A DNA stretch of 64,000 nt from an uncultured Veillonella sp. (GCF_934230905.1 NZ_CAKQFJ010000005.1:33934-97933), one strand, 5' to 3'. Shown: positions 41,738-50,673, counted from the stretch's first letter. Made by a program: numbers and translations. The notes: generated from the sequence alone by a model not told the origin.

Positions 41738-43201
41738 TTATTTTACATCACTAAAGTCGATGTTCAGGCCCAAGGCTTTAGCTACACCTTTACCATATGC
41801 AGGGTCACATTGGTAACAATGTTTTGCATGGCGTTCTTTAATGAAATCAGGTACTCCATCCATAGCCGCCGCTGTATTTTCAAATAAGATTTGTTGTTTT
41901 TCAGGGCTCATGAGGCGGAATAATTTACCTGGTTGTGTATAAAAATCAGAATCGTCTTCGTAGAAGTCGTATTGATATGCTGCACCAGATACGTCTAGGC
42001 CAGGGTTTTTGAATTGAGGTTGTTCAGCCCATTCACCGAAGCTATTAGGTGCATAGCCAATAGTGGAGCCATGGTTACCATCTACACGACCTTGTCCATC
42101 GCGATGGTAACTGTTTACAGGGCATTTAGGTGCATTAACAGGGATTTGATGGTAATTAGCACCTAAGCGATACCGCTGTGCATCGGCATAGGAGAACAAA
42201 CGACCTTGCAACATTCTATCAGGAGAAAAAGATATACCAGGAACGATAGTAGATGGTGCGAATGCAGATTGTTCCACATCTTGGAAATAGTTTTCAGGGT
42301 TGCGATTAAGCTCCATGACACCAACTTCAATTAATGGGAATTCATCGTGGTACCATACTTTTGTTAAATCAAATGGGTTGTACGGCATGTTGTTAGCTTG
42401 TTCTTCTGTCATCACTTGGATGCATAATTTCCATTTTGGGAAATCACCGCGTTCGATAGCATCAAATAGATCGCGTTGGTGACTTTCACGATCATTTGCC
42501 ACAAGCTCAGCTGCCTCAGCATCAGAAAGGTTTTCAATCGGTTGTTGGCAAACCCAGTGGAATTTAACCCATACGCGTTCATCGTTTTCATTAATCAAGC
42601 TGTATGTATGGCTACCAAACCCATGCATTGTGCGGTAGGATTTAGGAATACCACGGTCACTCATTACGATTGTTACTTGGTGGATTGCTTCTGGCAAGCT
42701 GGTCCAGAAATCCCAGTTCGCTGTCGCATCGCGAAGGTTTGTCTTAGGATTGCGTTTTACAGCACGGTTCAAATCAGGGAATTGCAATGGATCGCGGATG
42801 AAGAATACCGGTGTATTGTTACCTACAAGATCCCAGTTGCCTTCTTCAGTATAAAATTTTACAGCGAAACCACGGATATCACGTTCCGCATCAGCGGCCC
42901 CACGTTCACCCGCAACGGTAGAGAAACGTACAAATAATGGTGTTTGTTTACCTATTTCAGAGAAAATTTTTGCTTTTGTATATTTAGTAATGTCATTCGT
43001 TACTGTGAAAGTACCGAATGCACCAGAACCTTTAGCATGCATGCGGCGTTCAGGAATGACTTCACGCGCAAAATGACCTAATTTCTCCATCAACCAAACG
43101 TCTTGCATCAAAACAGGACCACGTTTACCTGCTGTTGCAGAGTTACGATTATCCGGTACAGGAGCGCCAAAGGCTGTTGTTAATTTCTTTTCTTCACTCA
43201 T
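41738..43201 (-). CDS. katA: Monofunctional haem catalase
   Basis: Breaks down hydrogen peroxide to water and oxygen. The 487-residue length is that of small-subunit catalases. The distal His is in RRMHAKGSGAFG near residue 54, the distal Asn in VGNNTPVFFIRDP near residue 127, and the proximal haem-ligand Tyr in RLFSYADAQRYRLG near residue 337. It is monocistronic, with AGGAG before the ATG and GATAATCATTATT-like boxes upstream. Catalase is unevenly distributed in Veillonella and needs haem, so this gene may be strain-variable. It should protect against peroxide from oral streptococci. Confidence 0.97.
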   Translation of the reverse strand: MSEEKKLTTAFGAPVPDNRNSATAGKRGPVLMQDVWLMEKLGHFAREVIPERRMHAKGSGAFGTFTVTNDITKYTKAKIFSEIGKQTPLFVRFSTVAGERGAADAERDIRGFAVKFYTEEGNWDLVGNNTPVFFIRDPLQFPDLNRAVKRNPKTNLRDATANWDFWTSLPEAIHQVTIVMSDRGIPKSYRTMHGFGSHTYSLINENDERVWVKFHWVCQQPIENLSDAEAAELVANDRESHQRDLFDAIERGDFPKWKLCIQVMTEEQANNMPYNPFDLTKVWYHDEFPLIEVGVMELNRNPENYFQDVEQSAFAPSTIVPGISFSPDRMLQGRLFSYADAQRYRLGANYHQIPVNAPKCPVNSYHRDGQGRVDGNHGSTIGYAPNSFGEWAEQPQFKNPGLDVSGAAYQYDFYEDDSDFYTQPGKLFRLMSPEKQQILFENTAAAMDGVPDFIKERHAKHCYQCDPAYGKGVAKALGLNIDFSDVK

Positions 43202-43282
43202 GTTACAAACTCCTACTTAGAAATAAAATATATTATAAGTTCACTACTCAAAAACCTTTTGAGTGTAGTATTACATCAGAAC

Positions 43283-43315
43283 AAATAATTATCATTAATA
43301 GATAATCATTATTCT
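43283..43315. promoter_or_regulatory. Fur/PerR-like boxes upstream of katA
   Basis: AATAATTATCATTA (43284-43297) and GATAATCATTATT (43301-43313) are overlapping AT-rich half-palindromes of the GATAAT/ATTATC type, about 85-115 bases before the katA start. Peroxide or iron control through PerR or Fur is likely but not certain. Confidence 0.45.
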
Positions 43316-43410
43316 TAATGTTGAATAAATCTTAACACATGTCGGTACGAATCTCAACCCAAAATTAAAATACACCGTGTATACATGCTCTCATTTATAA
43401 CTTATATATG

Positions 43411-43444
43411 AGAAAAGCCTATAGGAAATCAATCCTATAGGCTT
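43411..43444 (-). terminator. Terminator of the pectate lyase gene
   Basis: AAGCCTATAGGA and TCCTATAGGCTT form a perfect 12-pair stem with a six-base loop, followed by TTCTC on the minus strand. The T tract is short. Confidence 0.7.
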
Positions 43445-43477
43445 ATTACATCGCTATTACACATAAATACTAACATC

Positions 43478-44749
43478 TTATTGATGAATCTTATTTGCAC
43501 CTGCATGATTCAAAACCGTTTCTTTTACTTCATTCACAGGATCTATTGTAGTAAATAGTTCCGGTTTCCAATCTACCGGTGTCAATGTATTGTTAAATGT
43601 ATCTATATTTTGTCCATTAAACACATTATTAACAGTAGTAAGTTGTTTTCCGTTAAATACTTTCACAAATGATGTATAATCTTTGCCTCCTATATCCGCT
43701 ACATTATTTTCTGCATAGATTTGCGAGTCCTTTCCAACCCCTAGTGAGTACGCATAAGCATATTCGCTATTTGAAGCAGCATCTGATGCAAAGTAATTAT
43801 TATACACATGAACCTGACCAAATCGTACTCTTGGTGTACGTTGCACTACATTATGGAAGTAATTATGATGCAAGGTGACATGTAATTTACCTTCATCTGC
43901 TATCTTTGAATCACTACTACCAATCAACATGGCTTTATTGTGGTTTTCAAACGTAGAATAGGAGATAGTAATATAATCTGCTTGATTGGTAATATCTACC
44001 AATCCATCTCTATGCTCGTATTTACGGCCAAAGTATGTTTCTACTGTTTCAGGTCCATCTTGGAATGAACTATGATCAATCCAAATGTGAGTACCACCTT
44101 TTATAGAGATACTATCATACTGAGAATTCCAGTTTCCTTCTGGTCCATCCTTAGGGTCCCAAGCAGGGAAATAGTCATAAGGCGATTCAAATTGAATATT
44201 TCGTATGATGATATTATCTGCATCAAGCACCAAGTTTACACCCTTTAATTTTGCATTGTCCATGCCAATGATGCTTGTATTAGCCGGTACATGAACAGTA
44301 ATAGACTGACTTTGGTTCTTTTGTGACGCCTTGCGCTTTGCTTCCTGCTCATCTTTTACACTTTTAAGTGCTGTGCTATTAGGTTTATGAGTTTCTAAAT
44401 ATTGTTGAAAGTCATAGCCATCAACCATGTAATCTTTCATAGTTAATGGTTTCCCATTATCATCAGTATCGAAATCTATGGTTCCATACACTAACACAAT
44501 CTTAGGAGTCGTATTTTTTCTATTCTTAAGGGCCGCTACAAATTCTTTTTTATTCGTTACTTTAAATACATTCTGCTCTGTAGCATTAGCGCCACCTGTA
44601 GTACCATTGCCTACGGAAGCAAACCCGTCCTGTTTCGGTAAGACTTCACGCATAAAGGTAGGGCTCTCAGCAGAGCCTCGTGAAAAGGTCATCATTGCAC
44701 CAGCGATTAATGCAACAAGCACCACTATGGATAACATTATCTTCTTCAT
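43478..44749 (-). CDS. Secreted pectate lyase, polysaccharide lyase family 1
   Basis: A 423-residue exported parallel beta-helix lyase that would cleave polygalacturonate by beta-elimination with calcium. The N-terminal MKKIMLSIVVLVALIAGAM is a signal sequence or signal anchor. Family motifs are IWIDHSSF near residue 223 and VVQRTPRVRFGQVHVYNNYF near residue 303, which includes the RxPxxR motif with the catalytic Arg. Calcium-site acids lie in DGPETVETYFG. It is monocistronic, and no pectin transport or catabolic gene is nearby. That is unexpected, since Veillonella does not live on sugars. Confidence 0.9.
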   Translation of the reverse strand: MKKIMLSIVVLVALIAGAMMTFSRGSAESPTFMREVLPKQDGFASVGNGTTGGANATEQNVFKVTNKKEFVAALKNRKNTTPKIVLVYGTIDFDTDDNGKPLTMKDYMVDGYDFQQYLETHKPNSTALKSVKDEQEAKRKASQKNQSQSITVHVPANTSIIGMDNAKLKGVNLVLDADNIIIRNIQFESPYDYFPAWDPKDGPEGNWNSQYDSISIKGGTHIWIDHSSFQDGPETVETYFGRKYEHRDGLVDITNQADYITISYSTFENHNKAMLIGSSDSKIADEGKLHVTLHHNYFHNVVQRTPRVRFGQVHVYNNYFASDAASNSEYAYAYSLGVGKDSQIYAENNVADIGGKDYTSFVKVFNGKQLTTVNNVFNGQNIDTFNNTLTPVDWKPELFTTIDPVNEVKETVLNHAGANKIHQ

Positions 44750-44819
44750 ATGTCTAACTCCTTAATCTCTACCATATCATATTATAATAGTATTCTCACA
44801 AAAACAATAGCCACAATAA

Positions 44820-44863
44820 AAGACCCCCCTTCATAGCGATAATCTGGCTACAAAGGGGTATCA
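44820..44863 (-). terminator. Probable terminator after the small gene at 44870
   Basis: An imperfect stem (ACCCCTTTGTAGC with GCTATGAAGGGG) runs into TCTTTTATTG on the minus strand. Confidence 0.7.
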
Positions 44864-44869
44864 TTTACA

Positions 44870-45154
44870 TTACGCTGGGCGGCTCCAATCGACTTGTACG
44901 TCGATAGCACCCCACATGCGTGTAAGAGCTAGTTTGAAGTTTTCCAAGGATTCTAGAGGTTGTACTTGTACCCGTTCATACGTATCAAGGCCTGTTGCAT
45001 GCTCAATGGTATGTTCTTCATTTAAGTATGCACGGACCTTATCAATCCATTCTTGTTCAGGTAAATCTATCGTTACGATTTTTGTATCCGTATCGTAAGA
45101 TAATATCCCATTGCTATTTACGCCATAATGAATGGCCACACGAAATATACTCAT
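44870..45154 (-). CDS. Small hypothetical protein
   Basis: 94 residues, not recognised. It begins MSIFRVAIHYGVNSNGILSY, with GAGAGGT six bases upstream of the ATG at 45154. The open frame extends 27 codons further into the dinB end but without support. It is mixed alpha/beta, with no signal peptide. It follows dinB by 77 bases on the same strand and may share its transcript. I see nothing that indicates a role. Confidence 0.65.
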   Translation of the reverse strand: MSIFRVAIHYGVNSNGILSYDTDTKIVTIDLPEQEWIDKVRAYLNEEHTIEHATGLDTYERVQVQPLESLENFKLALTRMWGAIDVQVDWSRPA

Positions 45155-45231
45155 ATTTATACCTCTCTTGCAGATAGTTTCTTGCGTATACACAGTTCTA
45201 TACATATATATTGTATCATGAATGTTTCTAT

Positions 45232-46530
45232 TCATGAAAGATTTTTATTGTCATCGTCTACATCAATTTCAGTCTTTAATTCCGACCGTTTTCTTCGTTC
45301 TCCACCATCGCCATGGGCGCGACGCCAAAGTGCGCCACTCATAATAGCACCTTCGCCAAATTTAGACGCTAACGAATCTAGCACGGTTGAAAGTTTCTCT
45401 TCCTTTTCATCCGCTTCGATGGTGAACAAATCCTCTTGAACCATCCCTTCCGTTGAAAGTCCACTAACCGTAACACCTAAGAGGCGAATCGGCTTGACAG
45501 GCATATCTAGAATAGATGTATGCACCTGAACAAAAGGAACCCCCGTCCTTTCCCGCATCAACTTATTCCACAATAACACGGAGGTATCATAAATGATACG
45601 TTCTTGGTCCGTAGCAGAATCAAGGCGTTTTTGACGAGATACAGTTTTAAAGTCATTGTATCGCACCTTAATCGATACAGTATGGCCCATCAGGCCATAT
45701 TTACGCAATCGTTTGGCTACACGATTGGCAAAATAATGAAGTTCCAAATCGATAACAGCCGGGTCCTCTACATCACTTTCATAGGTTTCCTCATTGCCGA
45801 CAGACTGGATTTGACGATCCGGTTCTACAGGTCGTTCGTCAATGCCTCGTGCCAGTTCCCAAATACGACGAGCTTGATTGCCTACATAAGGTACTAACGG
45901 TTTCTCATCTGATAATGCTTGAATATCCTTAATCAACAAGAATCCACCATGTTTGAGTCTCCGTTCCGTACTAGGTCCGACGCCCCAAATACGTTTGATA
46001 GGCAAGTTGGCTAAACTTTCACATTCCTTACCATAAGGAATGACAACCAAGCCATCTGGTTTATCCAAATCGGATGCCAGTTTGGCAAGAAACTTATTCG
46101 GCGCCAAACCAGCTGAAATGATGAGCCCTGTTTCCTCAAACACACGATTCTTAATAGCACGTCCTAAAGCTTTAGGTCCTGTGAATTTATGGGTAATACC
46201 CGTAACGTCTAAAAAGGCCTCATCCAATGACAACGGCTCAATAAGAGGCGTAAATTCCTCCATCACCTTATGAATGACATGAGAAATCTCCTTGTACCGA
46301 GCCATATTGGGATACACAAAAATACCTTGTGGACATAGCTTTTTAGCCCGTGAAATAGGCATTGCTGAATGGACGCCAAATTTTCGAGCCTCATAAGATG
46401 CCGTAGCAACAACGCCACGTGAAGAAAGACCACCCACGATAACGGGGTGGCCTTTATACTCAGGATGATCCAGTTGTTCAACGGATGCAAAAAAAGCATC
46501 CATGTCAACATGCATAATCCAGCGTCTCAT
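45232..46530 (-). CDS. dinB: DNA polymerase IV
   Basis: A Y-family translesion polymerase (432 residues). Catalytic acids are in HVDMDAFFASVEQ at the N-terminus and in PLSLDEAFLDVTG near residue 99. PVIVGG, VVATASYEARKFGV and GLAPNKFLAKLASDLDKPDG are conserved palm and finger motifs. A helix-hairpin-helix region follows (IKRIWGVGPSTERRL), then the little-finger domain. The C-terminal tail after residue 405 is highly charged. The start lies two bases after the arsR stop, so the polymerase is made from an ArsR-controlled transcript, an unusual arrangement. Confidence 0.95.
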   Translation of the reverse strand: MRRWIMHVDMDAFFASVEQLDHPEYKGHPVIVGGLSSRGVVATASYEARKFGVHSAMPISRAKKLCPQGIFVYPNMARYKEISHVIHKVMEEFTPLIEPLSLDEAFLDVTGITHKFTGPKALGRAIKNRVFEETGLIISAGLAPNKFLAKLASDLDKPDGLVVIPYGKECESLANLPIKRIWGVGPSTERRLKHGGFLLIKDIQALSDEKPLVPYVGNQARRIWELARGIDERPVEPDRQIQSVGNEETYESDVEDPAVIDLELHYFANRVAKRLRKYGLMGHTVSIKVRYNDFKTVSRQKRLDSATDQERIIYDTSVLLWNKLMRERTGVPFVQVHTSILDMPVKPIRLLGVTVSGLSTEGMVQEDLFTIEADEKEEKLSTVLDSLASKFGEGAIMSGALWRRAHGDGGERRKRSELKTEIDVDDDNKNLS

Positions 46531-46532
46531 GA

Positions 46533-46877
46533 TTATGCGTCTTTTTCGTGTTCATCAAGACGGCAGTATTTAATTTGTGCACAAATACATTCATCTTTTG
46601 TTTTGTACAATTGTGGAATAATTTCCAAAATGTCACCAAATGTTTCTTCATTGATGGAATAGCGAGTCCAAAGGCCATTACGTTGGGAATTTACAACGCC
46701 AGCATCAATTAAGATTTTCATGTGGTAGCTCAATGTGGATTGAGATAAATTAAAACTTGCCAAAATATCTGCTGCACACAACTCATTACAGGATAACATA
46801 TCTATAATATGTAATCTTGTTTCATCACTGAGCGCTTTAAAAATCGTTGCTAAACGTTCATAAGAAACTTCAACCAT
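46533..46877 (-). CDS. ArsR-family repressor upstream of dinB
   Basis: A 114-residue ArsR/SmtB winged-helix regulator: RLATIFKALSDETRLHIIDML near the N-terminus, then CNELCAADILASFNLSQSTLSYHMKIL as the helix-turn-helix, and GLWTRYSIN as the wing. Cysteines occur in CNELC and in a C-terminal set (DECICAQIKYC), which could bind arsenite, antimonite or another thiophilic metal. The start at 46877 has GAGGAG seven bases upstream. No ars efflux or reductase gene adjoins; the only co-transcribed gene evident is dinB. Confidence 0.88.
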   Translation of the reverse strand: MVEVSYERLATIFKALSDETRLHIIDMLSCNELCAADILASFNLSQSTLSYHMKILIDAGVVNSQRNGLWTRYSINEETFGDILEIIPQLYKTKDECICAQIKYCRLDEHEKDA

Positions 46878-47029
46878 AAGAAAACTCCTCAACATACATC
46901 AAAAATTATCAATTTACTTTTATACTATTATATACTATTTTAATAACTAAATCTATTTTTTTCTTTTTATTCTCATTAAAACATTTTAATTGACTAATCA
47001 AAATGTTTTATGAGGCATTTTGTACGCAT

Positions 47030-47065
47030 AAAAGCGGAGATTCTTAAATGAGAATCTCCGCTTTT
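47030..47065. terminator. Terminator of purA
   Basis: AAAAGCGGAGATTCT and AGAATCTCCGCTTTT form a perfect 15-pair stem with a six-base loop, 55 bases after the purA stop. It is symmetrical enough to work in both directions. Confidence 0.88.
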
Positions 47066-47120
47066 GATTTTTATAATAATAGGCTAGTACTACTACCGCT
47101 TACAATCTATTATAAATAGA

Positions 47121-48404
47121 TTAAAATACATTAACAAGGTCGATTGTTTGATTACGGTTAGGACCAACGGATACGATACCCAAAGGCACGCCTGTTACTT
47201 CTGCAATACGTTCTACGTATTTACGAGCATTTTCTGGCAATTCATCATAAGAACGAATACCGGAAATATCTGTTTCCCAACCTGGCAATGTTTCATATAC
47301 AGGTTCACATGCTTCAAGATCTTTCAAGCTAGCAGGGAACCCTTCCACGTTTTTGCCATTCAATTTGTAACCTACACAGATTTTTAACTCTTTGAAAGTA
47401 TCAAGGATATCCAAACGTGTAATGGCTAAATAATCAAGGCTGCTAAGACCTGCTGCGTATTTTACAACCATAAGGTCCAACCAACCTGTACGGCGCGGAC
47501 GACCTGTTACAGTACCGAATTCATGACCTAGTTCGCGAAGATTATCACCAGTTTCATTTAAAAGTTCTGTAGGGAATGGACCTGCACCAACGCGTGTAGC
47601 ATATGCTTTCACAACGCCGAAAATATTTTTCAAATAGTTAGGACCTACACCAGCACCTGTGGAAGCACCACCAGCGATTGGATGAGAGGATGTTACGAAT
47701 GGGTATGTACCATGATCAAGGTCGAGCATAGTGGCTTGTGCCCCTTCGAACAATACCTTTTTATCCTCTTTAATAGCTTTCAACACAGCATTATTTGTGT
47801 CTGTTACATAAGGTTTTAAAGCCTCTGCATATTTGATGTAATCCGCTAAGATTTCATCGTAATTAACAGGTTCAGCATCGTATACCTTCGTAAGCATTTT
47901 GTTTTTAAATTCAACATTGTACGCCAATTTTTGTTTGAATGTTTCCATGTCGTACAAATCGCAGATGCGGATACCGATACGGTTTACCTTATCAGCGTAG
48001 CAAGGACCGATACCATTTTTAGTTGTACCGATTTTAGCGTCCCCTTTGGATGCTTCTTCGGCCATGTCAAGAGCAATATGATAAGGCATAATAACATGAG
48101 CACGGTCAGAAATATGAAGAGTTTTTGCAGATTTACCTTGTTTTTCAAGGCCTTCGATTTCTTGTAATAAAACCTTAGGATCAATAACAACGCCTGTACC
48201 AACGATATTTTGTTTATTATCGTACAAAATACCACTTGGCAATAAACGAAGTGCAAATGCTTTGTCATCCACCACAACGGTGTGACCTGCATTGTTACCG
48301 CCTTGGCTGCGCACTACAACGTCTGCACGTTCTGCAATCCAGTCAACGATTTTACCTTTACCTTCGTCACCCCATTGAGTGCCGATAACCATACTTGTTG
48401 CCAT
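47121..48404 (-). CDS. purA: Adenylosuccinate synthetase
   Basis: Joins IMP and aspartate using GTP, the first step from IMP to AMP. The length (427 residues) is normal. The GTP loop is GTQWGDEGKGKIVDW at the N-terminus, GGNNAGHTVV lies near residue 38, IGTTKNGIGPCYADK near residue 126, and VTGRPRRTGWLDL near residue 297. The start at 48404 has GGAGG eight bases upstream; an earlier TTG overlaps that site. It is monocistronic. purB, the next enzyme, lies about 3 kb away on the same strand but in a separate unit. Confidence 0.97.
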   Translation of the reverse strand: MATSMVIGTQWGDEGKGKIVDWIAERADVVVRSQGGNNAGHTVVVDDKAFALRLLPSGILYDNKQNIVGTGVVIDPKVLLQEIEGLEKQGKSAKTLHISDRAHVIMPYHIALDMAEEASKGDAKIGTTKNGIGPCYADKVNRIGIRICDLYDMETFKQKLAYNVEFKNKMLTKVYDAEPVNYDEILADYIKYAEALKPYVTDTNNAVLKAIKEDKKVLFEGAQATMLDLDHGTYPFVTSSHPIAGGASTGAGVGPNYLKNIFGVVKAYATRVGAGPFPTELLNETGDNLRELGHEFGTVTGRPRRTGWLDLMVVKYAAGLSSLDYLAITRLDILDTFKELKICVGYKLNGKNVEGFPASLKDLEACEPVYETLPGWETDISGIRSYDELPENARKYVERIAEVTGVPLGIVSVGPNRNQTIDLVNVF

Positions 48405-48489
48405 ATCTATGTCCTCCAATTGTGAAAGTCAAAATAATCCATAGTTATTATACAACATTATAGCAAAGCGCGAAAAGGTTAAATAAAAA

Positions 48490-48762
48490 TTACACAAATT
48501 CAATTTTTAACTTCTTACCAAATGCATGTGCAATCTTTTTTAATGTTTTTAATGATGGATTTCCATTACCATTTTCAATTTTACTTATATCTGATTGTGT
48601 AATACCTGTAATTTCAGATAATTGAGTCTGTGTCATATGCGCTTCAATACGTGCTTTAACTATATTTTCAATAATTTGATACTCATCTTCTAACTCATCC
48701 CACTCTTCTTTAAATTTAGGATTTTTTAATTGATCAGCTAAATATTGATCTAATGTTTCCAT
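48490..48762 (-). CDS. higA: HigA-like XRE antitoxin
   Basis: A 90-residue helix-turn-helix protein (ARIEAHMTQTQLSEITGITQ, then SDISKIENGNGNPSLKTL at its centre) with an N-terminal helical extension. It follows the toxin gene by one base, its ribosome site (AAAGG) lying within the toxin's last codons. This toxin-first order is typical of HigBA and Gp49-type modules. The antitoxin should bind both the toxin and the module's promoter. Confidence 0.88.
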   Translation of the reverse strand: METLDQYLADQLKNPKFKEEWDELEDEYQIIENIVKARIEAHMTQTQLSEITGITQSDISKIENGNGNPSLKTLKKIAHAFGKKLKIEFV

Positions 48763-48763
48763 A

Positions 48764-49114
48764 TTATGTATACCTTTCAATATAATCTTGTTTATACTTC
48801 AATGCCAATTCAATCGCATTCTTTGGTGTTTTCATAGACTTTTTCACAAAACCATTGGTCAAAACTATACGTTTGCCAACAAAGAAAAAATATAAAATTC
48901 TAGAAATATTGGAACCTTGTTTGGTTCTAAGTTCATAAATTCCAGACTCTAAAAATTTTGAAGTCGGTTCCCTTAATTTGTTACCACAAGTTTCAAGCAA
49001 TTTTAAATCCCTAATAGTTTTAGCCCGTTGCTTCTCTGAAAGTTCGTTTAAAAATAGCTTTGCTGGTTGTTCTCCACTAGGCTTTTCATAAAAAATTACA
49101 GAAAATACTTCCAT
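48764..49114 (-). CDS. higB: HigB-like toxin (Gp49/RelE superfamily)
   Basis: A 116-residue basic protein of the phage Gp49-like/HigB branch of RelE. The family pattern is visible: FLNELSEKQRAKTIRDLKLLE, then GIYELRTKQGSNISRILYFFFVGKRIVLTNGF, then KTPKNAIELALKYKQDY. Such toxins cleave mRNA on the ribosome. The start at 49114 has AGGAGG upstream. A distinctive GGGGTGAC hairpin lies 130 bases upstream, as also occurs near hicA at 63686. Confidence 0.9.
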   Translation of the reverse strand: MEVFSVIFYEKPSGEQPAKLFLNELSEKQRAKTIRDLKLLETCGNKLREPTSKFLESGIYELRTKQGSNISRILYFFFVGKRIVLTNGFVKKSMKTPKNAIELALKYKQDYIERYT

Positions 49115-49246
49115 CAAATTCCTCCTATTCACTAGAAGAAATCTTTATCTTAATTATATGTTAAAACATATAAATGGTAAAGATATAAAAAAAGTAGGCA
49201 CTTTATATTTTCAATATAATCCACCGTAAACCATAAGTAAACCAAA

Positions 49247-49271
49247 AGGGGGTGACCAATAGTCACCCCCT
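49247..49271. repeat. Hairpin GGGGGTGAC-CAATA-GTCACCCCC near higBA
   Basis: Perfect ten-pair stem (49247-49256 with 49262-49271) and loop CAATA. The same loop and a close stem occur at 63686-63708 near hicA. Confidence 0.7.
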
Positions 49272-49397
49272 ATCCATTGACATTTCAACATATTAAATTA
49301 ATAAATTATAATCCATAAAATCAAATAATTTTAAATATCCTTATTAATTAGTAGGCATCTATACCAAATTAACCGTACCTATTTATGTGATTCTAAA

Positions 49398-49421
49398 AAT
49401 TAGAACAGGCCTGTTCTAATT
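49398..49421. repeat. Perfect 24-bp palindrome
   Basis: AATTAGAACAGGCCTGTTCTAATT is self-complementary over all 24 bases with no loop, as expected of a dimeric repressor site and not of an RNA hairpin. It lies between the higB promoter region and the end of the transporter gene. It could control higBA, although it is 284 bases from the toxin start. Confidence 0.6.
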
Positions 49422-49483
49422 ATAAAAACGTGTATTATGCGTCTCTACACATTAGCACAAGCCTGTACTGTATAACAATTATT

Positions 49484-50635
49484 TTATTTAGGTTCTTTCA
49501 ACCAGAAGCTCATCAATAATCCAATCGCACCAACAGGTATCAAGGTCATTAATGCTGTTTGCACATCGTAAATATCTGCTAAATGTCCAATATATGGTGC
49601 TACTAGGCCACCTAATGTAATGCCAAGCCCCAATGTAATGCCTGATGCAAAACCTGCATTTTTAGCAAGGTATTTTTGACCTAGAACGGTAATAGGACCA
49701 TATTGCGAGAACACACCGAAGGCCATCGGTATCATGGCGCCAAAGAATCCCCATGCATTTGGCACGAAGATAAACACTAATACGGATGGTAAAAATATAA
49801 TATTACCTAAACGCACCGTTTTTAGAAAACCTAACTTATCAGATAGGGCACCGCCCATATAAGTAAGTACTGCACCCATCGCAAAATACATAGTAAGCGC
49901 TAAACTAGACGCACTCGCTTCGCCATTGATAACAGTAATGTACAAGATAGGTATAAAAATAGATAATACAGAGAATAAAATCGAGCGAGAGGCTATCACA
50001 AAGAACAACTTACAGAAACTCACCCAATCATTTATCCCTGTATTTGTACCTTTAATTTGTCTTTCACATTCACAAGCATCCCCAACCTCAATAGTATTGC
50101 CTGTGAAAGCATATAGATACAGCAACACACCGATCAAGGCAATGGCTGTAAATACCCAAAGAAATTGAGCGTCAAAAACATAAACACCACCAGCAATGAG
50201 AGGGCCCAATGCAAATCCAGCGCTGCCACCAACCGCAAATCGTCCCATGGCATTACCAATCTCATGCGATTGCGTACGATTCACAAGAAGAGCCGCCTCT
50301 GGATGAAATAGAGCAGCCCCCACCCCAGATATAAGAGCCAAGGCCAAAATCATTTCATAACTCGTCGCTAGTGCAATGGTACTAATCGCTACAAGCGTCA
50401 CCATAAAACCAACAGGAATAAACCACGGCACACGCCACCGATCAGCCACATACCCAAGCACAGGCTGTGCAATAGAGGCCACAATGGTATTACAAAAAAT
50501 AATCGCCGCCGATTGATAATAATTAAGATTAAAATTAGCAATAAAAAACGGTATCAGCGCTGCTAACGAACCTTGACCGAAATCGTTAATACAGTGAAAG
50601 ATAGGAGGTGCGTATTTTCTTATGGTGTTTTTCAT
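49484..50635 (-). CDS. MFS exporter, fosmidomycin-resistance (Fsr) type
   Basis: A 383-residue major facilitator with about 12 hydrophobic segments. The start (PIFHCINDFGQGSLAALIPFF) and the loop LGYVADRWRVPWFIP are characteristic of the Fsr family of drug:proton antiporters, and FHPEAALLVNR near residue 110 is also typical. Its natural substrate is unknown; the Fsr name does not establish resistance here. AAGGAGG lies before the ATG. The leader region upstream holds the copy-C hairpin. Confidence 0.88.
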   Translation of the reverse strand: MKNTIRKYAPPIFHCINDFGQGSLAALIPFFIANFNLNYYQSAAIIFCNTIVASIAQPVLGYVADRWRVPWFIPVGFMVTLVAISTIALATSYEMILALALISGVGAALFHPEAALLVNRTQSHEIGNAMGRFAVGGSAGFALGPLIAGGVYVFDAQFLWVFTAIALIGVLLYLYAFTGNTIEVGDACECERQIKGTNTGINDWVSFCKLFFVIASRSILFSVLSIFIPILYITVINGEASASSLALTMYFAMGAVLTYMGGALSDKLGFLKTVRLGNIIFLPSVLVFIFVPNAWGFFGAMIPMAFGVFSQYGPITVLGQKYLAKNAGFASGITLGLGITLGGLVAPYIGHLADIYDVQTALMTLIPVGAIGLLMSFWLKEPK

Positions 50636-50673
50636 GTATCCTCCTTTTATTGGGATAAATCAACAACTATAGG

